Notes: generated from the letters alone by a model not told the origin. Shown: positions 22,130-35,995, counted from the stretch's first letter. The stretch: DNA of 64,000 nt from Leuctra nigra (GCA_934045905.1 OW203762.1:52291411-52355410), one strand, 5' to 3'. Program-made: numbers and translations.

Positions 22130-25100
22130 ATGCACCACTGGACGAAAGGAATTATGGTAATTAATCAGTCCTTGTCACTTTTTCTTTATACTTTAGTAAA
22201 ATTACTATAGGCTGTCAGTGCTGTCGCGACCACTTTCCTTTCAGTTCATTTTAATATTTTTAGGCAAGGGACTCTCGCTAGCTGAAGGAAGAACCCTTCT
22301 TATAAAATAACACATGAGCGAGAAAATACAAGAAGTTCATAGAAACAATTTAATGAGTCTAGGTACCTACGTTACCACAAAATATAAATGCCTGCCTATA
22401 GCTTGAAACAGAGTACAAAAAATACGAAAACCATTGACAGCATGTGGTAATTTTTCAATGTATGCAATATAATTTCCATATTCGTTGGCATCCATGAATA
22501 TTGATTGTCTTCTTCCATCCATACAAACACGAATTTATGTATTGTGTTTCTTCAACTAGGGAGATGACCCTCCGTACTTGGCAGTAGGTACTGAAGTTAG
22601 TGCCAAGTATAAAGGTGCATTTTGCGAGGCCAAGGTGCGAAAAGTTGTGCGAAGTGTCAAGTGCAAGGTATGTTAATGTTCCCTTCTCTTGTTTTACTGC
22701 TTGATTATTATTACTTATACTTTGGGCTCCAAGAGGATATCATCAGTGCAGATAGAGATGAAACATGATTTGTTCCTATTTCCAGGTGACCTTCAAACTT
22801 GGCCTCGGTGCCGCTGTGGTTGCTGACGATCAAGTGCGAGGCACTCTGAGGGTAAGTCCAGTCACAAGCTCATGTATTGCACAGTCTTACTGATGGAATA
22901 ATCTTTGGTTAAATATTTATGAAGAACACGAATGTGACTACATAAAGTAAAACCCTAGCTACCTACTCTACAGGTGTAATAACAAAAGTAGGTAATAGTG
23001 GCCCAAAATACTATGAGAAATGTTAAAAATAAAAGGAATTGTATGCTGGGTTTTTATGGAAAACTTGCAGTGGAATCAGGATTAGAAAGAATAGTTGAGA
23101 AAAAGGAAATGATATATTTATTATTTTTGTTTAAATTTATTTTGAGTTTACAAAGAGTATGAACTTATTAATTATGCCTTATTATTAGTAGTTGTACAAT
23201 GCTACATATAGCCATTACTAGTAGCATCCTACCCTACTAAGTTCAATGGCACTAGCACCGGGTCGGGATTATATATTTATAAGTGCCATTATATTGTGCA
23301 TTTCAAAGAGTGGAAATATTTTCTGTTTGCTTCCACAGTGATTATGTGTTGCATACCTAGTCTTTTTGATACACAGCCTTCTTGATACCAACATAGACTA
23401 TCAATATGGTCTCTATAGACTCTGGATTGCTAATTTTGTAAATCAATTTGCAGGTTGGGTCGGTTTGTGAAGTGAAACATCCAGAGCGTAAAGAGTTTGT
23501 CCAAGCCACGATCAACAAGATAACAGACTCAAGTCAATACACTGTTGGTAAGAATTTATTTCTTTACTACTTTCCACTTTACTGACATACCTACCTAATA
23601 ATTTAGGAAGATTGGTCTTGTCAGGGCAGAACAGGTTAAATGTAACATTACCTACCAAACTAATTGGAAATGCTTTGTTAGGGATTGGCTACTGCCTACT
23701 ACTATTGTGGCAGTGGCAGTAAGCTATATACGGAGTATTTTCATCGATGTTGAAAGCAGAACTTTTAGGTACACTCCCCCAAATAATAAACGGTACTCGA
23801 AAGAAAATAAAATGACTGACTAAGGTTTTATGGCATCATCCCATGAAGTCAGTGCTAACGCATTATCTAACTCTTTTAGGTGAGCTCTGATTTCATTGAT
23901 AATAACAAGGATTGATTGTCAAGGAACCGGCCCAGCAGCCAATACGTTTTGTACCAAGTACCGTTTATTATTTGGGGGAGTGTACCTACACCATGTTATG
24001 GCTTTATAAATGGAAGTAGGATATTGTCCTATTATATCCTATAAAAGGATACCTAGGTATTACCTATTAATTCTGCTTATTATGGTACCATATCTACGTT
24101 TATAATATGACCACATAAGTTGTTGTACCTTCTAAGCATATTGTTGAACTGTGTCAGGTTTTCTCATCAGGTTAAAACATCGATGCCAGCATTTCAAATC
24201 CCAAACGAAGAAGCCTGTCAGTGTACCTATAAACCATGTCAAAAACTTGTAGTTGTGAAATAATTACAATGAAGTCACTACTAGTCAGATTATACTTTGG
24301 AATTTAGAGATTACCTACTAAGTTACCAATTCAAACCAAGTCAAGTTTCAACCCACTATTTATACCTAACTAGAAACCCACACATTTATGGCTAGTAAAA
24401 ATAGTGCATTGGCTCACTGGTACTTTCACCGCACCAGTTTTTAACTCTGTTTTTATTCCAGTGTTTGACGACGGTGACATCACGACGCTACGCCGTACTG
24501 CTCTATGTCTCAAGAGTGGTCGGCACTTTGCTGTTAGCGAGACTTTAGACCAACTTCCCTTGACTCATCCCGAGCATTTCAGCAATCCAGTGATTGGAGG
24601 ACGCAAGGGAAGACGGAGTCGCCAAGCACACGAAGATACAAGTGACGAAGAAGATACATCAAGAAGAGGAAGCAAGAAGAAGGAGGAAAAGGAAGCAGAT
24701 ATAGGAAGAGTGGTGAGCGTTGAACTGGGAGATAAGAAGAAGCAGAAGGACAATTGGTTTCCGGGCCTGGTCGTAGCGCCGACGGCTCAAGACACAGTTC
24801 GGATACGCGTTAGGGATGAGTACCTCGTGAGATCGTTCAAGGATGGGAGGTACTTCACTGTCCCAAAGAAGGAAGCATCGGAGTTTTCGAGAGAACTTGG
24901 CAACAAGGTTGAGAACAACTCGCTAAAGTCTGCTGTGGAGAAAGCCTTGTTATTTCTGGATCGGGATGAATTGCCCCCTCATTGGGATCGAGATGTTTTG
25001 TTTGGGATTGATGAGAGCAGTGCTGTAAGTGACAGTGACGGTGCTCTTGACTCGGACAGCTCGGACGATGAGCCTCGAGAAGAGAAAGATCATTTTGTAG

Positions 25101-28100
25101 CCCAGCTATACAAGTTCATGGATGATAGAGGAACACCTATTAATAACGAACCTACAGTTTGCAATAAAGACATTGATCTATATAAACTTTTTAAGGTAGT
25201 ACATAAGTTGGGAGGTTATAATAGAGTGACCAATCAGAATCAATGGAAAACAATAGCTCGGAAGGTTGGATTCGATCAGAGTGGGCCAAGCATAAAGAAC
25301 CTCGTGAAGCAAGCATATAAGAAGTTTCTACACAGTTTTGAAGAGTTCTATCGTAAGTTGGGCTGCACAATGGTGAACCATCCTCGTCAAGGTCGCCACC
25401 ACGGCGGTCGCAGCTTGATCAGAGATCGAGACCGGGCGACACCTGTCCATATTCTCAAGGATAAGGCTGGACCGTCCAGTGGTGAGACTCTAGCTGAGCA
25501 TCTTGACCACAGCAGCAAGCAAGATACAAGCCTGAACGAGTCCTCTGCTGATGAAGCAAGCAAAAGCAAGGTGGATGACAGGAGAGTTGTGCATGAGAAA
25601 GTAATTCCAGTTGATGATAAACCTAAAATAATTAAAGATGAGAAAAGTAAAGATGATTCTTCAGAAAAACCATCTCCTAAAGAAGATTCAGCTAAAAAAG
25701 AAAAAGATTCGAAAATGACTGCTAGATCAGAGAAAGAGGGGAAGAAAGATCAATCTAAGAAAGAGAAAGAAACCAAACGGGACAAAGTAATTGAAGAAAA
25801 ACCAAAGGGCATAGATCTGAATAAAGATAAACAAGGAAGTAAACCTCTAAAAGAATCCATTCAACCTGAAAAGTCATCCCAAGTTAAGGAAATACAGGTG
25901 AAAACCCCAATTGTACAAATAAAAACTGAAGTCACAGAAAAACCAACAACTTCATCTAAAAAGGATGTTAAATCTATGGAAGAACGAATGAAGAAGTTAA
26001 GGGATTGTAAAGTCAAAGTTTCAAAATCGGTCAAGTGTGAACAATTGGAACCTCCAGTCTGTGCAGTTATTGAAGAACCAACGAGTAAAGGGAAAGAACA
26101 GGAGAAGGAAGAGAGTGACAAGTCGTCTGAAGATGAGAAGAGTGACACTTCGAAGAGAAGAGTTATTAAAAGGGAAGATGATGAAAAGCAAACCCGGTCA
26201 AAATCGAAAGAAGATATACATGCTAAGCCTGATTTAACAATTCCAGATCGCCGATCTCGCGATTTTGATAAGCCCTTTACACCTCGACCAAGAAAAGGAG
26301 ATGATGAGGATGAGCCAAAAAAGCGAGGTCGGAAACGCAAAGACACAGATAAACCAAACCAGGAGGAGTAAGTATATTTTTTTATCAATCTAGGATTTTC
26401 TAATTTTAGGTTTTGAACACTTTTCGTATCAAGGTACTAATTAGGTACAGTTTCAAATCGGTTATGAAAAAATTATTCCTTGTGAATGCCACATTTTTAA
26501 GCCAATAAAAATTTTAATTACCCGGAGCTATAGGTAGAGTACGTATGTAGGCATTAATTTTTAACAATTTGTTACAGAAGTTTGGGACAACTGGGTGCTG
26601 GGATAGGCGTTGGAGTAGGAGACAAACTCCAGGTCTACTATGGTCCTACACATGAGTCGAAGGTCAAATATGAGGCTAAGGTCATCGAAGTGGAGAAAGA
26701 AACCTATCTCGTTCACTATACAGGATGGAATACACGCTACGATGAGTGGATAAAGCGGGGTCGCATTGCAGAAAACTGTAGTTGGACACCGTCGAGAGCA
26801 AAGCGCCTCCGTCTCCAGCAGGCCAAAGCCAGCGCAAACAATCCTAAGCCTCTGCTTAGCAAGCGAGGCCGACCGTCCCTGAGTGGCCGAGACAGCTCAA
26901 CAATTCCACGCCCGCGCTCCACCACTCCTTCATCGGTAACCTCGTCGTCGAGCCGCACCAAGTCGCCAGGCACACCGGCGCCGCGAACCATTCGTCCTCC
27001 TCTCGGGCCCGACTATCGCCGACGTACTCGCAAGATGTCCGGCCACACCGACATCTCTCTGCCGTCGGAACTCTCAGCTTCTGAGAGCGAAGATTCAGAG
27101 TCCGATGGAGAGCCGACTATGACCAGAAGACGCAGCGAGCGGGGAGAGAAGGCAGAAACGAAGAGGTTGCTCAGAAAGAAGCCGGGGGTGAGGAAGGATG
27201 CAGAGGATGAAGACGACAGCGGAGAACAATCAAGTGCAGTCAGCGATCCACAACTGGGAAATCGAAGGAGCACAAGGACGAGGAAAACATTGAGTAATAC
27301 ACCAGATCGTAAAGAAGACGAACAAAAACGAGATCTTGGTATAGAAAGTGAAGAAGAGCAGTTGCAGCCAAAGGGCAGAGACTTTGACCTCAACCAAATA
27401 CGGTCAGAGTTGAAGGGAATAGAGAAAGCAGTGAAACTGCCACAAGATATTGGTACAGCCCCTGAGATGAAGGATTCAAATGTTGACAATAAAACTAGTT
27501 GTATTGATGCCAGACGTCTGTCTACTGATAATGAAACTCTTGGTAAAGTCACAGAAGCTAAGAAACCATTTGGAAAGACACAAGATACAAGAGGGGCTGC
27601 AAGTAAAGTTGATTCAAAAGCTGGGACTGGGAAGTCTACTGAAGTGTCTGTGAGTAAAACTTCTGATTCAAGTGAAGTGGAAAAGATCAAATTATCAGAG
27701 GAAAATAGAGAATCTCTCAGTAAAACTCAGGAATTAAAGGTTATACTTACTAAAACCCTTACACCAGTGAAGGCAAGTAGTAAAACTGCTGAGTTAACTA
27801 AAGGTCAAGTGAAAACTCCAGAGACACTGGGAAAAGCAGTGGGAAAATTGTCCGAGAGTGTGATTAAAGTTGGTCTTAAAACTCCAGAGTCTGTCGAAAA
27901 AGCAGTTGGTAAAACAGAAGCTGCAGTGAAAGCAGGTGTGAAAACCCCAGACTCGACGGGAAAAGCTGTTGGAAAGACTCCATTATCTACAGGAAAAGCA
28001 GCTGGAAAGGCACTGGAATCTACAGCGAAAGTAGGTGGAAAGACTCCTGAATCTGTGGGAAAAACAAGTACTAAAACACCAGAAACTCCGGGAAAGACAA

Positions 28101-31100
28101 CTGGAAAATCATCAGAGGCCATAAGCAAAACCGTTCCTAAAACATCCGAGAGCCCAGCCAAGACAGGAATAAAAACAGCCGATGCAGCAGGACCCTCTGA
28201 TCCATCTTCAAAGTTGCTATTGTCTCCAACAAATACTGATGATATATATGAGTTCAAAGAACCAGAGCCATTCGAGTTTGAAGTCCGAGCAAAAAGGGAC
28301 CCAGTCTTAGTTGAGGAGAGGGTAAAGCCAACCAGAAAAGCTAAGGCTGTTGAGCCAGAAGAAGTAACTCCACCGAAGGTTGTCAAATCGCCTACATCAA
28401 GAAAGAAATTGGTTAGAACTGCTTCTCAGAGAGCCGAGGGGAAAGACGTGGTTGTTGCAATGAAGAAGAGACTAAAACGAGTCATTAATACTAAAGCTGA
28501 AGTACCTGTTGAGTCAAAGAAAGAAGTTGCCAAGGTGTCATCTGACATACCTGATCCAGTTACACCTCAGAAAGTACAATCTACTTCCGCATGTGACGAA
28601 GCATTTGACAAGCTCTGCGAGTCTCCTGTTTTCCGTCCAGCCATTCAAAGGCACACTCCAGTGCCTGGAGAGCTGGAGCCCCTCAGCTTGTTCAGCGAGC
28701 TGCCTGGTGAGGGAAGAGATGATGGTGTAGACGACCACGATGATAGACTTATCATATCGGAAACTGATGAGAACGAACCTGAATCTGAAGAACCCCTTTT
28801 CACTTATTCACAACGACATCACGAGGAGCTTCTCCCGACGTTAACTTCGGACATATCTTCATCGTCAGCCATGAGAGAAAAGTTTGTTGATTTGCCACAT
28901 ATGGCATTGACCTCTAGTATTGTTGGGACTTGTACCAAGTCGGTGGATGTGCCATCACCATCTAGTTTGCTTGGTGTGCGAACAACTCCATTACCTCCTA
29001 AGTCAAATGATAAAAGTCCAGCTCCCTCCAACCTTCGCTCTAGCCCTACTGTCCTTAGTCCCGGTCCCAGAGTCAACAGTCCAGCTGCGGTAAACCCGAG
29101 TCCGATTGTGAAGGTGTCCAGTCCTGCAAGACCTAGCGTAAGTAGTCCAGAGTCCAGTAAAAAAGAGACCCCCATTTCCTTGGCGAGGGAAGAATTGCCT
29201 TTGTCATCACAAGTACTAGGTGGCAATGAAGATCAAAAGAAGGAAGGGAGCTCTAGAGGCGAGTTTGAAGAAGACCCCATAAGTGCAGCAATTCAACGGG
29301 TTATATCCCAAGCGATGACTGACGAAGATAGTGATGAGATAGCAGCAGTCCCTTGTCCATCAGGGGAACAATCTGAGAAGAAAACTCCTGTTCGAGATTC
29401 AACAACACCAACTGCTGAACAACTGAAGCGAGATGTCTTGAAGAGAAAGAGTGGCATAAGAAAACCCGTTCTTAGTCAAGAATTTGTCGAAGATTCCAGC
29501 TCGGACTCGAGTGATGAAGAACAGCGCTTGGTCATTGACAAGATTGATGACGACGATAGCTCCAGCCTGCTTGGAGATGAGAGTTGCCCTGCACCGTCCC
29601 TTAAACGTTCCGCTGATCAGCCGACTCCAGCAGATGCAGCCCAAGAGAGTGTAGGACCTAAAAAACTAACCCCTGCAAGAGAAACAAAACATGCGTTGGA
29701 GGATGCCGTAAAGCAGCTAGCGAAGGAAGCAAAGAAAATGCCAGAGAAAATAGTTGGAGAAGAGAAAAAGATACCTGACAAATGTGTGAAGTCCAATGTA
29801 GAAACTATAAAATACACATCATCTATAGCCAAGGATGAACATAAGATAACCTTAACAGAAAATGTACCTCCTCCCACAGCACTGGCAACACATGCCAGTG
29901 GTTCATCGGAACCATGTCATGAAGCAGAAGAAAGAAAAGTTGAAGAAGAAGTTGCCAATGATTTGTCACTTCTCTGCGAAGAGACTATTCCGGGCAGTCC
30001 GACACCAGTTTCTGAATCTCAAGTGAAGGAGAGTGGAGTTAAACCCGAGTTAACAGAAAATAGAACCCTGCTGCTCGAGATGCCATTTGCCAGTGCTCCC
30101 GGCAGTAGCGTGTCGCTGCCCAAACCTACGCTTTGTCTTCCTGACGCAGTGAAGCCCGTGCCACGAGCAGCAGAGCTGGCTGCTAGACTCTTGCCGGTAA
30201 TGTGTGCGCGTAATGTGGACGAAGCGGCCACTGTCCTCGAGAACACACCCCCAACAACGCCCGACAGCAGCTTGTCGATCACTTCTGGATCGCCACGAGA
30301 GTGAGTATAACTGAGTTATTAGCTATTACGTATAGAACTAGGGCTAGTATGTGAAGGTCTATTTTCCCTTTCTGTTATGAGCCTGATTTCTAAATCAGTC
30401 ATTTTCAAACTTACCTGAGTTCATATCACTTTTTTTAATAAGAACCAGAATTCTGATGCTAGAAAGCATCAAGCTACGTACTACTATTAAGATTCCAAGT
30501 ATGAAAATTACTTTTCGTTCAGTCTCTCGATTCTGAAGGTTTTAGATAGGTACCTACCTAGTTATCCAAAAATTTACATCCTATTTTAAGTCCACCCCCC
30601 TCGCCCCTCCTCCTCACCTTCATCCTTGATAAGTTAAAAGTGGCTGGTTTCCCTTCTCAATGTCAACTATCCACTGTTGGTATATGATTGTGCAAGGAAA
30701 TGTTTTCAATTCCGGCATGTAGATTTAGGAACTGGAAAACTAAAACGGAATCGAATTCTTTTTGTGATTTCAGAGAGCGGTTGGGTTTGTCGCCGACCAT
30801 GGACATTGATTTCAAGTCGCGCAGTGGCTGCTTTGAAGACAGTTCTGCAGAAGGTCATAAAGGTGGCCATTACAGTGAAGATGACTCATTATTAAACATT
30901 GAGGTATCCAACTCCAGCCTCCAAGACTTAAAACATATGTCTAAGAAGACAACCAACTTCGACTCGCCATCACCGAAAAAACGTCAACGAAGCAGAAAAC
31001 GATCTGAATGCGAGACAGCCAAGCGCAGTAAGATGTCAGCAGTGCGTGGAATGAGAGGCGGTAACGCAAGCGACAGCGATGACACCTCCGAGAACTCGGG

Positions 31101-33269
31101 CCCACTCAATAGCTCGGAGAATATTCTGCTGCTGTCGTCGCGATCACCCAGACCATCACGATACAACTTCTACGTTGAACTCGGTAATCTATTATTTGTA
31201 CTCTCACCGTTTCATTTATAATCTTATCTCACCATGTAAGAAAACGCACCTATTTCAAAATTTCATAATTGGAAGAGCTGGGTATTTGCTTTACTGTCAT
31301 TCGCTCTATTCCGATTCCATAAAGTTAACAGGATGTATTTACACTGCATTTTGGCATTGAACTACAGCTAAGTAGTGTACCTACTTTTGCCGTAAATTTA
31401 AATGAATGCTTCGTCTTTTAAATGTATTACTTTTCATTCTTCAGATCCAGAACTAGATGGATCTCAGAGAATAGCCTTGCTGCAGCAGAAATTACAAGAG
31501 TTACGTAAAACTTATTTGACCTTGAAGTCGGAACTGGCCGGTATTGACAGACGCAGGAAGAAACTTCGCAGGAGAGAGCGAGAAGGTAAGACCTTTGTTA
31601 TCTGTGTTATTGTTAATTAAGCGAGCGTCACCACGGTACTCTTATGGTACTTTCTCTGTGTGTTTTTTTTTGTTTCTTTTTTGCCTGCGCTGCCCAGGTC
31701 AAACCAATCTAGTTTTTTAACAGGATTCTGTGGGCTGTGATTGATTGATACATGAGAATAGCTCACATCGTTCGACGTTCAAATCGAAATTTTGTATAGT
31801 TTTTGAGGCCATCTTATAGTTTTAGAGTTATCAATTTCAAGGAAATCCGTTTACCTATTGGTTACAATTAAAATAAATTTATCATGTGATTTTTAAAATT
31901 TAAACTAGAACCGTTTGACCATAGGTTTGACCGATCAACTTAAAACTTTGCATGGACATTAGGACCAAAATTTTAGGTATTTTTGCCAACTCGCGGACTA
32001 ATATATTGTTATTTTCAAAGTTATTGTCATTTTAAAGACATTTTATTCTATAATCTTGAAATATTTGCAAATTTATGCCAATAATTTCAATTAAAAAAAA
32101 AAAAAATAATAATTATCACTGCTATCTTGATCAGTTCCAAGGCCTGTAGAGCAGAAACTTGCAAACGCCCATCAAATACGAAGGCTTGCTTATCAAAACA
32201 GATGGCTTTCCTAGAGTTAGGTATATGGGCTCAAGTGCAACCCTGGAACTATTTCTTGTGCAATGTAAACTTAGTTTCTCTCCGAGTCAAAATGTCCACT
32301 TGGAGATACTTACACAGGCACGGATTGCGGTTTTAGTTTCCGCGGATTGAACCTTCTAATAGAAGGATAGAATGTGTCACATTCTATTTCTTGACTTAGG
32401 CCAGTCTGAGGTTTCAACTCGGGGAAATAGTCTTCTTAGGCTAGGCCAATATGTTGTTGACCAAGCCCCATGCTGTGTGAATTACGTAAGCTCCTGAGGT
32501 GGACTAAAACACCTGATCACTCATGCGGGCCTATCAAGTTTACCAAAGACTGTGTCATAACCTGATCACCAGAGCCAGTTGTTTGTGGTGATAAAAAAAG
32601 CCAAAATTCGTTTTTAACATTCTGAAAGTGGTGAATTGGTGGTGATAATTATACTAATTTTTGCGATTGGTGATGAAATGGAATAAAAATGATTTTTGTA
32701 AGAATAAGTGTGAAATATGACGCGCGAGCGAGACGCAATACTACCAACCCCCTCTCACTAGCGAGACTCGGCGCGTGCGCATGCGCACCCCTGTTCAAGG
32801 TCATGTAGATGCGTCATTCCATGCTCAGCAGCCAACCCTGACAGCTTGCTTACGAAGAAAACAGTGTGATTCTTTCTATTTCGTGGTACTTTAGACACAG
32901 ATCGAGGTAATTTTTGTAAAATATATACACGGAATCGGGAAATGTTGCAAAACACATAGGTTTGGGACAAAATCGCGAGAATTCGTCAATATCGCGTCAA
33001 AACACAAATTTCGCGAAAATTCGCGGGGAAAAAGATACATATTTGGAATCAGGAGTGTATGAAACGTAAAGATATGACAGAAAAGTCATGTTTCTAAACA
33101 TTTCGCGTTTATCGTGGAAACCATAAACAACTGGCCCTGCTGATCACCTTTTTACTGATCAGTTATTATTTGGTCAATTAAAGTTTGCTTTTCTAACGAA
33201 ATAGGTAAATCACTGTACATATTTTAATTTACAGAAAAATCTACAAAACAAGAAGTGGCCTGCGTCTGA
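22130..33269 (+). CDS. ARID4 (hat-trick-like): AT-rich interactive domain-containing protein 4 (RBBP1-like)
   Basis: A nuclear chromatin protein; vertebrate ARID4A/B bind pRB and Sin3/HDAC complexes. Nine coding exons keep frame: 22130-22156, 22560-22667, 22786-22851, 23454-23547, 24462-26367, 26578-30300, 30774-31183, 31445-31585, 33235-33269, for 2169 aa plus TGA. Domain order: N-terminal Tudor-like part ([18 protein letters not shown], then [19 protein letters not shown]), RBB1NT region (about residues 178-240), ARID domain (about 304-405; [23 protein letters not shown]), chromo-barrel (about 749-795; [15 protein letters not shown]), then a very long Ser/Lys/Glu-rich part and a C-terminal coiled coil ([29 protein letters not shown]). 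Degenerate TPE/S-GK repeats occupy 27800-28195. A likely 5' UTR exon ends at 21149, and the start exon begins at 22078 after a CAG acceptor. An in-frame ATG at 22154 is an alternative start. The last exon encodes only 11 complete codons and is the least certain. A hAT-like element lies in the last intron. Confidence 0.93.
23766..23988. mobile_element. MITE with GGTACACTCCCCCAAATAAT ends (ARID4 intron)
   Basis: TAGGTACACTCCCCCAAATA at the left is the reverse complement of the right end, and pairing continues through ATAAACGGTACT, giving terminal repeats of about 32 bp on a 223-bp element. Its right half recurs at 48720-48835. Confidence 0.88.
32570..33139. mobile_element. hAT-like element, 8-bp TSD ctgatcac (ARID4 last intron)
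   Basis: Ends CAGAGCCAGTTGTTTGTGG and CCATAAACAACTGGCCCTG match as inverted repeats with about two mismatches. Flanks 32562-32569 and 33140-33147 are both ctgatcac. Non-coding, 570 bp. It lies only about 95 bases before the last ARID4 exon. Confidence 0.9.
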
Positions 33270-34490
33270 TTGTGATGAAAGGATTCCACACTCATGATCT
33301 CCTTTGACACCAGGGTGAACATTTTTAATTGTTTATTTGAAGAAGTGATGAAATGAGGTTGTAAATGACGCAGTGAAGTTGCTATGAAAACGTAGAGCAT
33401 TAACTCGTAAAAGGAATATTGAATCAAAGCCATTGATTTGTGTCACATTCACATTCTACGTTAATATTTTACAGACATGTAGGTATATTCAGATTAACAC
33501 AAAAGCAATACTGAAGGCAGGTCTTGAAAGGGTATTAACTAGGTACCTATAAAATGTGATAAGGAAAATGTTGGAATACCATTACAGAATTGACGTTTCA
33601 AAGATCCGTTAGACAGATATTTTACCTACCCTAAAAAAATGTTTATTACATGCTCAAATGTCATTTTTACTAATATGTAGGTACTATTGTCAAATGTTTT
33701 GTTTATTGTAAGTAGACTAACATTTTGTAGGTGGATAGTAATTGTAGTACTTGTTAAATAGATTTATAGTTGGTATTCATAACTTATGTGTACTAATAAA
33801 TTAAATTGATAAGAATCATTGTCAGAGGCATGCAATTGTAGATATTAATAAATAATTATAGTTATTTTATTATAAAACTTCTGCCTGAACAAATCACTTC
33901 ATTTTACAATTTTTTCATTGTCGAGCAATACCAACGCTAAGCTTTATTTAATTGTCCTGAGTAAAATGGCAAGATTTGTGTATGTTGCCTCCTGGATGGC
34001 ATTGCACATTTTTATATAGTTTTTACTGCTTTTTGATTTGTTTGTGTATATGTCAAAAATGTACGAAATATTTGGAGATGTGTATTTTTAACTTTCAGAA
34101 TATATGGAGACTATTTGGTAATGGTGTTTGCTTCTAAAAGGAAGATAATGTTTAGTTTTTTTTAGCAATTCATATTAAATATTCTATTTTGTGATTGTGC
34201 CATTTTTAGGACTGAGGAATCATGAGAAATAATTTCTGTCACAATAAAGTAAACTAATTCTTATGTCAAGAATTGTTCTCTGTAAATATTTCATTACAGC
34301 CTTCTCCCAAGCTACCTGCATCCTGTCCTCAGTCGTGCAGCCAGTTGTCCAGATCAGAATCGAAAATTACGATTACGAACTCTTTTTTGTTGAAATTGGA
34401 ACCCTTATTATATTTTACTTTATTTGTGTTTGATGTAGTTGTATTCTAGTATCTTTGGGTTTAAAGAGTTTTAAGTATCAATCAATAATT
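33270..34490. other. ARID4 3' UTR and flank
   Basis: AT-rich, with several AATAAA words and no recognised second gene. Confidence 0.45.
33795..33800 (+). terminator. Candidate poly(A) signal of ARID4
   Basis: AATAAA about 0.5 kb after the proposed ARID4 stop. Several AT-rich alternatives lie within the next 500 bases, so the exact end is uncertain. Confidence 0.3.
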
Positions 34491-34884
34491 TTTTTTTTTT
34501 TTTTTTTTAATGGCATTACAGGACTGGTAGTCCTATTGCCGCCTCAACAACTCTACTCCAGTGACGATGCGCCATTATATAGGAGGTGAAGTTGGTTGAG
34601 GATTCGTAACTTAGGGATGTTAAGCGAGTGAGTAGTTAGCTCCCTGCGCTCTGCTGGTATTTAACGTCCCATCCCAAGGACGGTGTAACGCCCGTCGAGA
34701 GACTGATATCAGGTGGAGGGGTGTCGTTACACTAACCCCCAAACATGCCAGTCTCTCTGGCCCAACGGCAGCAACTGGCAGGACAGAGTTGAATGGTCAC
34801 CCATCCAACAGCTGACCCCGCTCGATGTTGCTTAACCTCGGTGATCTGACGAGAACCGAGGTATCCATTACACCAGCCGTTGGG
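34491..34884 (-). mobile_element. 5S rRNA-derived SINE, copy 1
   Basis: Reading the minus strand from 34884: GGTTCTCGTCAGATCACCGA, then GGTTAAGCAACATCGAGC, then GTTGGATGGGTGACC. These are the internal parts of 5S rRNA, including the box A region and the box C-like GGATGGGTGACC. A unique body follows (CGTTGGGCCAGAGAGACTGG, TTGGGGGTTAGTGT), and the element ends in about 20 A residues at 34491-34510. This is the layout of a SINE3-type element. It is not a functional 5S gene because the 3' third is replaced. Confidence 0.88.
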
Positions 34885-35665
34885 TTCGATAAATCGATAA
34901 TTTATTAATTATAATTTATAAACTATGAATTCCCAAGTCAATTCAAGCTAGGGATATCATGCCTTAGTTATGTAATCTACGTACTGTGCTTTTTCAATAA
35001 ATATTTTATGTTACGTAATGTTAAGAGTACTGATTACGATAATCGGGCAGAATCATCGCTCATTCTTCGGCTTCCTCTGTGGCCTATGCTACTTTCCTGA
35101 TGAGCAATGCCCAAGATAATGTCTGTCAAACAACCTTCTGAGCTTCCATTTCCAGAAACATGCAAAATGGGTCAGGAAAGAGATGTACACTACCTACATA
35201 ATATTATTTTTGCTTGCAGGAATTTGCAGGAACTCTTTCGAGAGTTAAATCATTAAATGTTACAAAATTGCTAGCAAAATTAATTTGAATTAAAAATACT
35301 ATGTACCCACTTATTTAGTGCCTATTTTCAAATGTACAGGGATAAATGAATAGTTAATAGACGATTATTAGCCCTCACGTGACGCAACAATTTTCAAAAC
35401 TTCGAACAAGCGATGCTAAAAAATTAAAAATAATAGCCAATCAAGAATTAAATTTAAAGTGTATCCGAATTTCCTTTTTATCTGGAGTTTAGTGTTTACA
35501 TCTATAGATTCGTAACTAACACCATTAATGGATTGTGCGGTATGGCACAACAAGCTACCTACATGATTCTTTGCAACATACTACGTCTAGTGAGAATGTA
35601 GGTTTCTTTGGAAAACTTCCTTAGAGTCAGGATGATATGAAGGGATGTGTGTTGTGAAAAATATC

Positions 35666-35738
35666 CGACCGAACCGGGGCTCGAACCCGGGACCTCTCAC
35701 TTCCCGGGCGAGAGCTCTACCAACTTAGCTACCCGATC
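35666..35738 (-). repeat. tRNA-like sequence, copy 1
   Basis: A 73-base cloverleaf folds on the minus strand: acceptor GATCGGG/TTCGGTC, D arm GCTA/GAGC with one mismatch, anticodon stem CTCGC/GTGAG with loop CCGGGAA, and T arm CCGGG-TTCGAGC-CCCGG. Position 33 is C rather than the universal T. The flanking sequence is shared with copy 2, so it is a tRNA-derived repeat rather than a working tRNA. Confidence 0.8.
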
Positions 35739-35995
35739 GGACGGACATTAGACACAACACACTGATGAGGGTTAGAGATCTCCGAGGAGAATGGAATGAA
35801 GGTAGAGAATGCTTCTACGAACTGTCATACTACCGGTGACGATGCTGTCACCATGTCTCTTTGCACTTGCGTGCGCAACTCTCTTTTACTCGACTGAACG
35901 AGTTGCTTTTCAGCTCGAATGATGAGAATGTAAGTTTCTTTGGAAAATTTCCATAGAGTAAGGATGATATGAAGGGATGTGTTGTGAAAAATATC

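Noticed and set aside
26737..30282. Long minus-strand ORFs (up to 225 codons) under ARID4 exons
   Set aside because: Shadow frames opposite a strongly biased Ser/Lys/Glu coding exon; no domains.
34491..34884. 5S rRNA gene
   Set aside because: Only the first two-thirds resembles 5S rRNA; the rest is a SINE body with poly(A) tail.
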